Virus record (IMG/VR): IMGVR_UViG_3300031673_000079
Location: 1-50,014 of that record
Strand: one strand, 5' to 3'
Source of the DNA: a virus
DNA: 50,014 bases
A program made the translations under genes and the position numbers. Below the pieces are notes generated by a model. It saw only the letters and a list, made by a program, of their open reading frames with translations, had not been told where the DNA came from and searched no databases. Of this stretch, positions 1-7,942 are shown piece by piece; the stretch's first letter is position 1; each line of letters begins with the position of its first letter.

Positions 1-225
1 TCCTTAGCCTTATCCTTAGCCTTATCCTTAGAATCCTTCTCATCGTCTTTGGATTCTTCTTCCTTTTTCTTCTCGCCCTCTTTCTCTTCAGCCTTCTTCA
101 CGCCTTCTTTTTCTTCTTCCTTCTTCTCTTTCTTAGGCTCTTTCTCTTTAACTTCTTCTTCGGATTCAGCATCAAGAGTGGCGTAAAGTTTATTGATAAT
201 ACCTCCAATAGCCTTAGCAGATTCG
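1..225. repeat. Terminal overlap, left copy (circular contig closure)
   Basis: These 225 bases recur as 49790-50014 in the same orientation with one mismatch (T at 98, C at 49887). The protease reading frame continues in phase across the join, so this is most simply an assembly overlap of a circular or circularly permuted genome of about 49,789 bp. True long terminal repeats are less likely because the overlap falls inside a gene. Confidence 0.9.
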
Positions 226-1004
226 TCGGACTCCTCACGAATCATAGCCATGTCAGAAATAAAACGATCAAGCTTCTCTTTATTTTCTGACTCAGGAAGA
301 TCGGAAACGTACTCTCTTAATTTACTGATACGATCCGTAACATCCTCATCTTTAAGATTTACCCGATCCTTAATGAAAGACTCTACATGCTTACTAAACT
401 GCACCGTATCTCGAACTCCGAGCATCTTATGCACAAAATGAAGAAGGTAACTTTTAGCCATAATCTTATCTCCTATAGAATCGAGAATCGCCGCGGCAGA
501 ACCACCGCGTCCATATTTTGTAAGAGCCAAATGGTTTACGTCCTTAATATCGCTCATAATAATCTGATATTCATCCCCATTAGGCGCTTTTCCTTCCTGC
601 CAGTCAAATATTGCACTATAACCGGGGGAAACTTCGACCGTTCCTGTATAGTATGCTCTAACCGCACTATTATCAATCAAAGTCAATGTCGATTGAATGG
701 CTAACTCATCATCCTTACCTTTTATGATTTTAGTAAAAGATGAATCTCCCGTAAATCCAACGGCGTATTTCTTAAAATTAGTACCGTCCACCATATCTCT
801 AGGATGCTCTAAAGTAAGAGGCAAACGAACGAATTTATCCGCGGCCTTCTCTAAAACAATAGCCGGACGATAAACATTAAACACATGCTTATTCTTATAC
901 TTTTCAGGAACACTATCCAAACCCATCCCCTTGAGTTCATTATCCCCATACTTATATATTCCAGAACGTGCAATAACAACGTCTTTTACAAGTTTATCAG
1001 GCAT
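1..1004 (-). CDS. Capsid maturation protease, DUF2213-type, N-terminal part (continues at 49789)
   Basis: Prohead protease that would process scaffold and capsid proteins during head assembly. The start ATG at 1004 overlaps the portal stop in a TAATG, the same coupling used between TerL and portal. The protein runs off base 1 and continues at 49789 down to 49363, giving 476 residues. Residues 1-180 match the DUF2213 pattern as I recall it: LEHP with His67, GFTGDS, VSPGYS with Ser126, and a later NHLAL motif, which would make a His-Ser-His assemblin-like active site (inferred). The C-terminal half is a Lys/Glu/Asp-rich low-complexity tail, possibly scaffold-like. Position between portal and capsid genes supports the call. 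Confidence 0.85.
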   Translation of the reverse strand, partial: MPDKLVKDVVIARSGIYKYGDNELKGMGLDSVPEKYKNKHVFNVYRPAIVLEKAADKFVRLPLTLEHPRDMVDGTNFKKYAVGFTGDSSFTKIIKGKDDELAIQSTLTLIDNSAVRAYYTGTVEVSPGYSAIFDWQEGKAPNGDEYQIIMSDIKDVNHLALTKYGRGGSAAAILDSIGDKIMAKSYLLHFVHKMLGVRDTVQFSKHVESFIKDRVNLKDEDVTDRISKLREYVSDLPESENKEKLDRFISDMAMIREESDESAKAIGGIINKLYATLDAESEEEVKEKEPKKEKKEEEKEGVKKAEEKEGEKKKEEESKDDEKDSKDKAKDKAK

Positions 1005-2728
1005 TATTTCTTACCTTCTTTAGTTATAGAAGTCTTAGCGTCAGGATCGGGCTTATAGCCTGGTTTAGGAGGGTTAGGCTTAGGCTGATCTGTACTAGGA
1101 TTCTCCTTATTTAGTTTGCTCATTACCTCATCAGGAATCTCTATTTCGGGCATGAACAAATGACCCATAATTACTGCGTCATGAACATTAATACCAGCAG
1201 AATTTAACATGTTGACACCATTAGTAAACTTCTCAAACATAGCGCCACGAGTATCGTTCGTTATAATCTCAGGGGAATCGAATGATATATGTACGCTATC
1301 CGCTATTCTTGCTTGCTCCGAGTCAGGACCAAAGCAAGAATAGATAAGAAGTCTAACTATAGGTTGAACACTAGGAATGACTGCATTATTAATATTCTGT
1401 ATCGTTTCTGACTGCTTATATGAAATTTCATCAGAGTTATTACTAAACCCCGTCGCTTGCGTATGAAATAAGACACTTTCAGGTATACCACAGTTAGCAG
1501 ATACATCTTGCCGTAAAGCCATATTTAAACTATCAAAGTCAGTAAAAGAACGATTTATAGGTACTATCTCACCATAACTATTTATCGTCGTAGGATTAAG
1601 CATCGACCAAGAGCGTAGTCTCTGGTTATTTTTCTGCACAAACTCTTCCACTGCCGCAGGTCCATTCTGCGCCATCATACCATCCAAAGGTAGAACATTA
1701 ACGAGTAGGCTCATTTGTTGCGCCATTATCGGTATAGCTGTAACAAGAATCTTATAAGCTAATAGTGACCTAATATATCCTTCAAAGTCAGTTCTACCCC
1801 AACCAATCTGACGCAGCATTCCCCAATAAGGAAGCATCAAAGGACGTATAATAGCCATCCTCTGTGAATTTACCTTTACCCCACCAATAGGAATAAAATA
1901 CGTTTCAGGAGAAAGATAGTCTTTAGCCGTAATATCGTAATTAGGTATCATTACGGTATTCCATCTATCACCAGTAACAAAATAGTCTATACAATCTTTA
2001 CCTATAATACCTTCCGCTATTAGTTGCTTTATAGGCATATCAAAGGAGAAGGGGGAATCGTTCTTAAAGGTAGGATATATAAATCCGCCTCCATAGATCA
2101 TCCCGTCACGATCGCCGCGTTCCAAAGCAGTAGCAAAGTTAACAGAATCCGCATAGTCCTTTAGTTTACTTCTATCATCGGTATTCATCTTATTGCTTAT
2201 GAAACTATATCCATTAAGCAATGCGCCTTTCACTTTCTTATCAATAATAATAGAAGGAAGACCCCCACTACAATAATAGGATGTAGCCTCATTAGGGGAC
2301 ATAGAAATTGGTGTATATGCCATGTCAAACGTTCCGGGGTCAAAACCCGTAACTCCAGTTCCCGTCAATGCGTTAAAATATCCATCCTTAGCCATTAACT
2401 CGCGACCGTGTTTAATAGCATCAATAGCATGGGCAATATCAGAAGTTTTAGTCTTCATAGAGTCTATAATAGTGGGAAGTACAGAAGTCATCTTTCGAGC
2501 CGCATCCCCTACGGACTCCACATGTATACCATCATTAGCGTAATTATCAAGAACCTTGCTATATTGAATATCCTTAATATCGTTAATATTTTTACTAGAC
2601 AGTACAATAGGTTCTATTTTTGTACTGCCTTCTATATTCTTATCTTGTTCGTGAATTATCTCATAAATATGCTTAAAGCTAGAGTCAGTTACTTGAGAGG
2701 CTATTTTCTTAAAACTCTTGTATGCCAT
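1004..2728 (-). CDS. Portal protein (DUF1073-like)
   Basis: Forms the dodecameric ring at the capsid vertex through which DNA is packaged. At 574 residues, directly after TerL and before the protease, it has the expected size and place. Visible features are an N-terminal alpha-rich region, a central segment running PYWGMLRQIGWGR, and ANCGIPESVLF followed by a phage-portal-like segment. The C-terminus is rich in Pro and Lys. ATG at 2728 is chosen because it overlaps the TerL stop (TAATG); an in-frame upstream ATG at 2791 would overlap TerL by 64 bases. The family name is from memory of the pattern; the role rests mainly on context. Confidence 0.82.
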   Translation of the reverse strand: MAYKSFKKIASQVTDSSFKHIYEIIHEQDKNIEGSTKIEPIVLSSKNINDIKDIQYSKVLDNYANDGIHVESVGDAARKMTSVLPTIIDSMKTKTSDIAHAIDAIKHGRELMAKDGYFNALTGTGVTGFDPGTFDMAYTPISMSPNEATSYYCSGGLPSIIIDKKVKGALLNGYSFISNKMNTDDRSKLKDYADSVNFATALERGDRDGMIYGGGFIYPTFKNDSPFSFDMPIKQLIAEGIIGKDCIDYFVTGDRWNTVMIPNYDITAKDYLSPETYFIPIGGVKVNSQRMAIIRPLMLPYWGMLRQIGWGRTDFEGYIRSLLAYKILVTAIPIMAQQMSLLVNVLPLDGMMAQNGPAAVEEFVQKNNQRLRSWSMLNPTTINSYGEIVPINRSFTDFDSLNMALRQDVSANCGIPESVLFHTQATGFSNNSDEISYKQSETIQNINNAVIPSVQPIVRLLIYSCFGPDSEQARIADSVHISFDSPEIITNDTRGAMFEKFTNGVNMLNSAGINVHDAVIMGHLFMPEIEIPDEVMSKLNKENPSTDQPKPNPPKPGYKPDPDAKTSITKEGKK

Positions 2729-4026
2729 TAAATTATAGCCCTCATAGGAGTAATATTGGTATTCTTCCATGCAGTTCTTGATAATTGCCATAAAGGTAAG
2801 AAGTCAATGTCGCTACTAACTACCCTATAACTGCAATATTCAATTCCATCTGCTATATGATCAGGAGATAAAGGCCCTTGTCCTTTCTCCGGTTTTCCTG
2901 CATCATCAAACTGTCTTACTCTCATCGCAGTATCAGCTTCTTTTGCAGATCGGCAAATTTTCATGTTTCCCATCTTGAATAGCTTATTAACAAAGAATAT
3001 TCTCTCTACAATAGAGGGATTAACAGAACCTATTCTTAATTGAATACCAGCATTACGTATTTCTGCACTGTATCCAGCCATAATATCCTTCATACTAGCA
3101 TCGGGATACCATGTTATAGGATTAAGAGGAAACGCATTTCTTATGATAGTAGGAGCGTTTCCAATCTGCTCGAAACTAAAATTCTTAACCAAATACAGTA
3201 TCTTATCTCGCTTGACGAATGCCGCTCCCTTGCTGTAACCACTATTAAAATCCTGTCCAACCATTACTTCTTCGGTATCTCCTACCTTGATATCATCCAC
3301 AAGACAAGTAGCAGGATCGTAGTCACTATAAACTCTACCACTACGAAGATTGATGAAATACCCTTCCAAGTATGCAAGACGCTCATTATCATCATATATC
3401 GCATAGAGCCTCTTTACGTAAGATTCAGATAAACTTGTATTATCCTTAGTCTCACCACGTATTTTTATATACGGTTGTTTAGCCACTTTCAGATCTTCTA
3501 GTATCTTATACGTTCCAGCAAAACCTTGAGCCGTCGTAGTGAACACACTAAAAGGAATTCTGCCATCAGGAAGTTGTACTCTAGTTCTTTCTTGTACAGC
3601 CTTAAAAGCTCCTAAAGCTCTATCTAAACTTAACTCATCCAACTCATCAACAACGCTAATATTAAAGTTATAAGCATAGACATCATCATAATGTTCCATC
3701 GCTACAAGAATTATGTCAACCGCGCCTACTCGTATAACATTTTCTTGCTTATCGAAACTATACGAAATACGATTCGTTATAAATAAACGTATAAGAGCAC
3801 TTATTAGGGTCTTTTTTAGAAGCGTTATAGTTACACCTAAAACGCCTATTGTTATAGGTGTAGTAAAATATCGCTCTATTAAAGACATCAATAGGTAAAC
3901 ATCCCCCGATGTTTTACCACTCCCGTAACCTGCTATATCAAAGAAATATTCAATATTCGGTTTTATATACGGTAACTGGATGAGTTGCTGTTGGTGTCTA
4001 AATAGTTTTATCCTCGTTTGTTCCAT
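2728..4026 (-). CDS. terL: Terminase large subunit
   Basis: Packaging motor ATPase and headful or site-specific nuclease. In the 432-residue protein, Walker A is GYGSGKTS (33-40), Walker B is ISVVDE (123-128), and a coupling-motif-like TTTAQG is near 164. The C-terminal RNase H-like nuclease has candidate acidic residues at Asp259 (VGQDFN), Asp309 (WYPDAS) and Asp389 or Asp393 (SPDHIADG). ATG at 4026 has an AGAGGAG ribosome site 10 bases upstream; a TTG three codons earlier is less likely. It overlaps terS by 29 bases and is coupled to the portal gene by TAATG. Confidence 0.95.
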   Translation of the reverse strand: MEQTRIKLFRHQQQLIQLPYIKPNIEYFFDIAGYGSGKTSGDVYLLMSLIERYFTTPITIGVLGVTITLLKKTLISALIRLFITNRISYSFDKQENVIRVGAVDIILVAMEHYDDVYAYNFNISVVDELDELSLDRALGAFKAVQERTRVQLPDGRIPFSVFTTTAQGFAGTYKILEDLKVAKQPYIKIRGETKDNTSLSESYVKRLYAIYDDNERLAYLEGYFINLRSGRVYSDYDPATCLVDDIKVGDTEEVMVGQDFNSGYSKGAAFVKRDKILYLVKNFSFEQIGNAPTIIRNAFPLNPITWYPDASMKDIMAGYSAEIRNAGIQLRIGSVNPSIVERIFFVNKLFKMGNMKICRSAKEADTAMRVRQFDDAGKPEKGQGPLSPDHIADGIEYCSYRVVSSDIDFLPLWQLSRTAWKNTNITPMRAII

Positions 4027-4408
4027 CGGGGACAAACTCCTCTATATTATCATTATTTATATCAGAACTCATCTCAAATACCACATTAAACTTCTTTTTA
4101 CCATCTGTAACATTAGCATTAAATTTAGCCGCTTCGCCGAATGCCGCGCTATCCAATTTGCCTAACTTCCAACGAATTTCAGTAGATACACCTTTTTGCG
4201 TATTCATATCAATAATGCTATCTATACGCTCAAGTAATCTACTTATTTCTTTCTGCTTGACGAACGACACTTGTCGCTGGAAGCTCTTATCTTCTTCCAG
4301 ATCGTCCATTTCTTCTTGAGTGAACTCTGCAAGAATTTGGGCACTATAAAGAGGCATACCTAATTTGAGAAATCTGTATGCCATTTCTTTTTTCTGCTCA
4401 AGTTCCAT
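3998..4408 (-). CDS. terS: Putative terminase small subunit
   Basis: DNA-recognition component of the packaging motor, inferred mainly from position immediately before terL. The 136-residue protein has a helical N-terminus that resembles a small helix-turn-helix region (roughly 1-60). A RWKLGKLD segment near 80-86 resembles the region after the DNA-binding domain in other small terminases. The C-terminus is acidic. The start has an AAGGTAGGATAGT leader. No catalytic motif is expected. Confidence 0.65.
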   Translation of the reverse strand: MELEQKKEMAYRFLKLGMPLYSAQILAEFTQEEMDDLEEDKSFQRQVSFVKQKEISRLLERIDSIIDMNTQKGVSTEIRWKLGKLDSAAFGEAAKFNANVTDGKKKFNVVFEMSSDINNDNIEEFVPDGTNEDKTI

Positions 4409-4419
4409 ACTATCCTACC

Positions 4420-4611
4420 TTAATACTTCTTGCCCTTCAGTTTACATTTTACACAATCATCTTTGTCGCCAATAAGTCCAACAAAGTTCATGCCCATAGC
4501 AACGTTCACCGTGTAGTACATACATATATCGCATATATGTACTTTCTTGTCCCACAACAATAAACTTGGGTAGGGGGCGATGTTACTTTTATGCTCTCTA
4601 ACGTCGTTCAT
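4420..4611 (-). CDS. Small protein with two CxxC pairs (possible zinc finger)
   Basis: A 63-residue protein with Cys27/Cys30 (CDIC) and Cys53/Cys56 (CVKC), spaced 22 residues apart. This arrangement can bind one zinc ion. The C-terminal tail is Lys-rich. It lies 11 bases before terS in the same direction, so it could be a late transcription or packaging accessory factor. I do not recognise a family. The ribosome site is weak (GGG eight bases before ATG), which lowers confidence. Confidence 0.5.
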   Translation of the reverse strand: MNDVREHKSNIAPYPSLLLWDKKVHICDICMYYTVNVAMGMNFVGLIGDKDDCVKCKLKGKKY

Positions 4612-4623
4612 TATATACCCATA

Positions 4624-4821
4624 TCATAGTAGATTCTTTGTATTGGCGTATGTCGTATGTCGTATGCCTTTTGTCAGCTCGTCGCCTGTGTACTCTGCTA
4701 GTCTGTTTGTCAGCTCGTCGCCTGTGTACTCTTTTAGTCTGTTTGTCAGCTCGTCGCCTGTGTACTCTGTTAGTCTGTTTGTCAGCTCGTCGCCTGTGTA
4801 CTCTGCTACTCTGTCTCGCAT
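4624..4821 (-). CDS. 65-residue protein made of four 12-residue repeats
   Basis: The repeat unit is EYTGDELTNRLx, four times, then a short basic tail. The unit is mixed-charge and would form amphipathic helix. The start ATG at 4821 follows the stop of the upstream gene by six bases, so it is probably translated by coupling. The DNA unit is exactly 36 bp, which keeps the frame in every copy and argues for coding. No family recognised. Confidence 0.5.
   Translation of the reverse strand: MRDRVAEYTGDELTNRLTEYTGDELTNRLKEYTGDELTNRLAEYTGDELTKGIRHTTYANTKNLL
4673..4816. repeat. Four tandem 36-bp repeats
   Basis: Units at 4673-4708, 4709-4744, 4745-4780 and 4781-4816. They are near-identical, differing mostly at three or four bases around the 25th-31st position. 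The unit length is a multiple of three, so copy number can change without a frameshift in the overlapping leftward gene. Confidence 0.95.
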
Positions 4822-4827
4822 ATCTGA

Positions 4828-5094
4828 TTATACCGGAAGGGTAAGATTCTGAGTATTAGGAGCGCTAAGATCGTTAGAAACACTAGGAGGAGTCAATTCG
4901 GCTTGCGTAGCAGCCTTAGCGGCTTCAATCTTCGCATTAAGCGCTTCAAACTTCTTAGCGATATCCTCCGTAATAGTACCACCAGCACCTTCTAGAGCAA
5001 CACAAATATCGAGCCAATCTTTATGTATATCCTTGGCAAACTTTTGAACTTCACTTTCCACAGTCTTTTCAACGGGCTTTAAGAATGAAAACAT
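4828..5094 (-). CDS. Unknown 88-residue helical protein, first gene of the late unit
   Basis: Begins MFSFLKPVEK. Residues 5-70 are predicted helical with an Ala/Glu/Lys-rich stretch near 50-65; the tail is Pro/Ser/Asn-rich. ATG at 5094 is preceded by GAGGAG nine bases upstream, which is much better than the in-frame upstream ATG at 5202 that would start inside the promoter. It is the first gene after the leftward promoter. No family is recognised; a virion-associated or packaging role is only suggested by position. Confidence 0.6.
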   Translation of the reverse strand: MFSFLKPVEKTVESEVQKFAKDIHKDWLDICVALEGAGGTITEDIAKKFEALNAKIEAAKAATQAELTPPSVSNDLSAPNTQNLTLPV

Positions 5095-5175
5095 GTGCTT
5101 TATCTCCTCTTGCGCGGTTTCCCGCAGAACTATAGGCGACACTCGCCGCTTGAAAATCTTCCACCACATATCTAT

Positions 5176-5204
5176 ATTATAACATACTATTTGGTATTTC
5201 ACAA
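5176..5204 (-). promoter_or_regulatory. Predicted leftward (late) promoter
   Basis: On the minus strand, TTGTGA (5204-5199), a 17-base spacer, then a perfect TATAAT (5181-5176) preceded by TGT, an extended -10. Transcription would start near 5169, about 75 bases before the first late gene. A TTGACA lies farther upstream (5225-5220) but is 38 bases from the -10, too far to pair. Confidence 0.6.
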
Positions 5205-5382
5205 TCTATATGTGATACATGTCAAGGGGTAAAGTTAGTTCATGTTATCAGTATAAGAAATAAAAGTGCCCTAAACGGTATTTTTTGCTGCGCGTAGTAC
5301 CTTTTTGAACGAACTTACCACGATGCGTGATGTTTATGCCATATTTATTATTATTTGGTGCTTGTATTATATCTATTATCAC

Positions 5383-5427
5383 TTGATGCTTGTTACTTGA
5401 TGCTTGATGCTTGATGCTTGTTACTTG
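5383..5427. repeat. Short 7-bp tandem repeats (TTGATGC / TTGTTAC)
   Basis: A run of 7-bp units alternating between TTGATGC and TTGTTAC. Too short and degenerate to assign a role; it sits at the left part of the control region. Confidence 0.6.
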
Positions 5428-5491
5428 TCGATCGTCGTGCTTATCGTATTACTGTATAAGGAATACATATCTTTCCTACTATCAGAGAATT

Positions 5492-5515
5492 AGGGCGCGC
5501 GTGGCACACGTCCCT
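5492..5515. repeat. Imperfect palindrome
   Basis: AGGG...CGTG, spacer GCA, CACG...CCCT. It could be a protein-binding dyad. It is GC-rich within an AT-rich region. Confidence 0.4.
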
Positions 5516-5604
5516 AGACTGTCCAAGGGCCATACTATATCCAATATCTCTATATCATTCATAATACGTCAATGTCTCTAATATCTGCACTATATCAATC
5601 GTCG

Positions 5605-5828
5605 TATGTTATATGTTATATGTTATATGTTATATGTTATATGTTATATGTTATATGTTATATGTTATATGTTATATGTTATATGTTATATGTTATATGC
5701 TATATGTTATATGTTATATGTATGTATGATGTATGTATGATGTATGTATGATGTATGTATGATGTATGTATGATGTATGTATGATGTATGTATGATGTAT
5801 GATGTATGATGTATGATGTATGATGTAT
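5605..5828. repeat. AT-rich satellite: 7-bp then 11-bp tandem units
   Basis: About sixteen copies of TTATATG (about 5605-5717), then units of TATGTATGATG (about 5718-5800), then TATGATG (to about 5828). The blocks look derived from each other by slippage. Reads would collapse here, so the true copy number is uncertain. An iteron or DNA-unwinding role is possible given the setting. Confidence 0.9.
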
Positions 5829-6118
5829 ATCAATAATATCTCCATAAACGTCAAACAATCTAATAGGTCGAGAGTACGACGCGCGGTGTACAACAGAACA
5901 ACCGCAGGTACGAGGTACGATGCGCGCCATGGGAGAAACAACTAAACCCTTAGAGTAGCTTGTAGGGTAGTGCTATCTATTTATTTTCTTTTTCTTTCTT
6001 AGACTCCAACCTATGAGCGACGCTCGACGCTCGACAAATGGTACTCGGCGCAGTTTTGTGAAGTGCGCTAAGCGCCGCTTGTAGAAATATGCTCGATAAA
6101 TCCTTATCATACAGTGAT

Positions 6119-6263
6119 TTACGAAGAGGACTTTAGATTTTCCCCCAATCGACGCGCGACGTAAAAAGCCCTTTTTTAACTTGTATACAATTCAGTATAC
6201 TGTTACAAGTTACGAATAAAACGTCTCCTGTCGATTGGGGGAAAATTTGAAGTCTCTTCGTAA
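6119..6263. repeat. Large nested inverted repeat (cruciform-like)
   Basis: Outer arms 6119-6153 and 6230-6263 are about 35 bp, with the inner 18 bases including CCCCCAATCGAC identical and one single-base gap. Inside them, AACTTGTA (6178-6185) pairs with TACAAGTT (6204-6211), around two GTATAC sites. It lies between the two transcription units, as expected for an origin or a central regulator site. Confidence 0.85.
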
Positions 6264-6305
6264 CTACTTACTACACAACACCAGAACTCACCAAATTCTC
6301 CTAGC

Positions 6306-6321
6306 GCGGTGTCATCACCGC
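6306..6321. repeat. Perfect short palindrome GCGGTG-TCAT-CACCGC
   Basis: Six-base arms around a four-base centre, upstream of the early promoter. Candidate repressor site or short RNA hairpin; no further evidence. Confidence 0.5.
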
Positions 6322-6383
6322 CCCTCTATAGGCCGCTAATTTTTGTAAAGTATCGAGCATTATTTATCCATTGTAACACGTCC

Positions 6384-6396
6384 CACGGCGCGTGAT
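6384..6396. promoter_or_regulatory. Operator-like 13-mer, copy 1 (CACGGCGCGTGAT)
   Basis: Identical to 6435-6447, with an internal CACG-GCG-CGTG dyad. This copy is 51 bases upstream of the second, on roughly the same helix face. Confidence 0.45.
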
Positions 6397-6423
6397 TCTT
6401 TGCGGTTACAGAGCTCTTGGCAC

Positions 6424-6452
6424 TTTACATTTTGCACGGCGCGTGATACACT
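6424..6452 (+). promoter_or_regulatory. Predicted early rightward promoter
   Basis: TTTACA (6424-6429), a 17-base spacer, TACACT (6447-6452). The spacer contains the second copy of the 13-bp operator-like sequence, so a bound repressor would block RNA polymerase. Predicted start is near 6459, just before the first early gene. The -10 matches consensus at four of six bases. Confidence 0.45.
6435..6447. promoter_or_regulatory. Operator-like 13-mer, copy 2, inside the early promoter
   Basis: Same 13 bases as 6384-6396; occupies the -35/-10 spacer of the predicted early promoter. Confidence 0.45.
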
Positions 6453-6470
6453 ACTGGGATGGAGGATACT

Positions 6471-7013
6471 ATGATGGACGACGCTACAGTGAAGGAGGAT
6501 ACTATGATGGACGACGCTACAGTGAAGGAGGATACTATGATGGAGGATACTACGACGCTCGACGAAACGACGCTCGACGAAACGACGCTCGACGGGCTAT
6601 CGCAAATAGGCGCTCGCAGTTCGTTTTTAATGTACCTCCGCTATGTGCGTAAGCGTCATGTTGAGGAAGGGAAAAAGCTAGATGAAATTATTATGAGGCT
6701 ATTAAAAAGAGAAAAATCGGCGCCAATTCCCCAAAGAAGAGAGGTACATATAGGAAGTTCAGCGTTATCTACCGAGGAGTTAAAGGCAGGAATCAGGGCA
6801 ATTTTAATGGAATTGGAACGGGAGCACGACATTAGCGACTATTCCTCAGTGTATATCTATTACCTAATATCATCTAAAATGTATATAGGAAGATCGGAGA
6901 TTATTCGCTTATTACAGAGCCTGGGCTATACGAGAAAACAGATATACAATGCAAGAGAGAAAAAAACGCACCGAGGTTTTTATAAATTAGAGGATCATCA
7001 CAATGGCGCATAA
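6471..7013 (+). CDS. Unknown early protein with repeated N-terminus
   Basis: First rightward gene, 180 residues if started at 6471. Three in-frame ATGs (6471, 6504, 6537) each follow an identical GGAGG-ATACT ribosome site because the 33-bp unit carrying them is repeated; all three could be used. After the DATVKE-type repeats and three DETTL units comes a helical, basic region, and a C-terminal part (about 105-180) that resembles a small winged-helix DNA-binding fold (inferred from pattern only). No family recognised. The stop overlaps the next start. Confidence 0.6.
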   Translation: MMDDATVKEDTMMDDATVKEDTMMEDTTTLDETTLDETTLDGLSQIGARSSFLMYLRYVRKRHVEEGKKLDEIIMRLLKREKSAPIPQRREVHIGSSALSTEELKAGIRAILMELEREHDISDYSSVYIYYLISSKMYIGRSEIIRLLQSLGYTRKQIYNAREKKTHRGFYKLEDHHNGA

Positions 7014-7419
7014 CGAGCATAAATTGATACTCTACTTTATTTGCCATTATTGTAGACCCTTAGAGGGCGGCACATTGTACTATGTCAGTCAACGCGCAAC
7101 GAACGAATATCGGCAGGAGCACTATATAAGAGACTTTGTATTTAAATTAAAAACCATGTATCACATGACTTTCGGCATGATACCTAGCCCGGACTGGAGG
7201 CCATATACGGAGGCTGAAAAGAGACACCTATATAATAGAGCGATAGCGCGGTATAAACGGTTAGACGATAAACAAAAATCAACGCTCGACCATGACGCGA
7301 CGAAGGGCGCAAGGCAACGAGTCTATCGGCACAATAGGCGGGCCTTTGTCAAAGGCTACAAGATTGCCCGGGGATGGTACGATCACTACCAGGAAGAGTA
7401 CGCAAGTGGCGATATATAA
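7003..7419 (+). CDS. Unknown 138-residue basic protein
   Basis: Starts within the end of the preceding gene (11-base overlap), so the two are co-translated. Rich in Arg, Tyr and His; the C-terminal half (about 85-130) is strongly basic, suggesting nucleic-acid binding. There is a CHYC pair near residue 14-17 but no second pair. Function unknown; early location suggests host takeover or counter-defence. Confidence 0.55.
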   Translation: MAHNEHKLILYFICHYCRPLEGGTLYYVSQRATNEYRQEHYIRDFVFKLKTMYHMTFGMIPSPDWRPYTEAEKRHLYNRAIARYKRLDDKQKSTLDHDATKGARQRVYRHNRRAFVKGYKIARGWYDHYQEEYASGDI

Positions 7420-7567
7420 AGAGGCTACTATGATATGGGTATATGATGAGCGGTCTTAAGCGATAGACATTTTGGATTTATTAGAAATGCAGATTGTTGT
7501 CGTTTTTCTATTGCATTATGACGATACTATAGTAAGCTATAGTTAGATCAGATACGGGAGGTACGAG

Positions 7568-7765
7568 ATGAAAATGGACACGGGTAGATACACCACGATG
7601 TACGGCTACGTCGAGTGTTACAGCGTTTACGATTCGGCCGCGCAGCGCTACGATTACATCGTGGAGAGCGGCGAGTACGCTACGGCGCTCCGTGCGAAGC
7701 AAGCAGAGATTTTCGCGGTTTTTGGCGATCGGTCGCATGCCCTTGCGTTTTTGGCCAGTCTATAA
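7568..7765 (+). CDS. Small unknown early protein (65 residues)
   Basis: Good ribosome site (GGGAGG, about six bases before ATG). Tyr-rich N-terminal half, Ala-rich helical C-terminal half. Higher GC than the genes before it, and first of a GC-richer block. The 148 bases before it hold no gene. No family recognised. Confidence 0.6.
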   Translation: MKMDTGRYTTMYGYVECYSVYDSAAQRYDYIVESGEYATALRAKQAEIFAVFGDRSHALAFLASL

Positions 7766-7777
7766 GGAAGGCGCGAG

Positions 7778-7924
7778 ATGAATACGTATAAGATCATTTA
7801 TCGCAACAATGACGGCGCGTTGAAAGAAACCATGATTGTCGCCCTACGTGCGACGTACGCTAGGCGGATTTTTGTACGCGACTATCGTGAGTGTAAAATT
7901 GAGCGCATCGCGAGAGTGGACTAG
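7778..7924 (+). CDS. Small unknown early protein (48 residues)
   Basis: Begins MNTYKIIYRNNDG, with GGAAGG ahead of the ATG, 12 bases after the previous stop. Basic, with an RRIFVRDYR stretch. It reads like a short beta-beta-alpha protein, but this is inference. Co-transcribed with its neighbours. Confidence 0.55.
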   Translation: MNTYKIIYRNNDGALKETMIVALRATYARRIFVRDYRECKIERIARVD

Positions 7925-7942
7925 GCGGTTACTAGGATGATA

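Larger units (their letters stand above)
5205..6458. other. Divergent control region without convincing genes
   Basis: About 1.25 kb between the leftward and rightward units. It contains short tandem repeats (5383-5427, 5605-5828), several inverted repeats (5492-5515, 6119-6263, 6306-6321), two 13-bp direct repeats (6384, 6435) and a rightward promoter. Open frames in it are only translations of the microsatellite. Position and content fit a replication origin and/or the master switch between the two units; neither role is proven. Confidence 0.6.

Noticed and set aside
1-225. Long terminal direct repeats as physical genome ends
   Set aside because: The duplicated DNA lies within one continuous gene; circular closure explains it with fewer assumptions.
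5176-5225. Perfect TTGACA paired with perfect TATAAT on the minus strand
   Set aside because: Spacing is 38 bases, incompatible with sigma70; TTGTGA at 17 bases was preferred.
5700-5941. Minus-strand frames rich in HHTSYI repeats
   Set aside because: They are six-frame translations of the 7/11-bp satellite; no ribosome site and no unique sequence of substance.
6392-6652. Frame with GYYDGRRYSEG repeats overlapping the first early gene
   Set aside because: Starts upstream of the promoter, lacks a ribosome site and ends within the coding part of the gene in the other frame.
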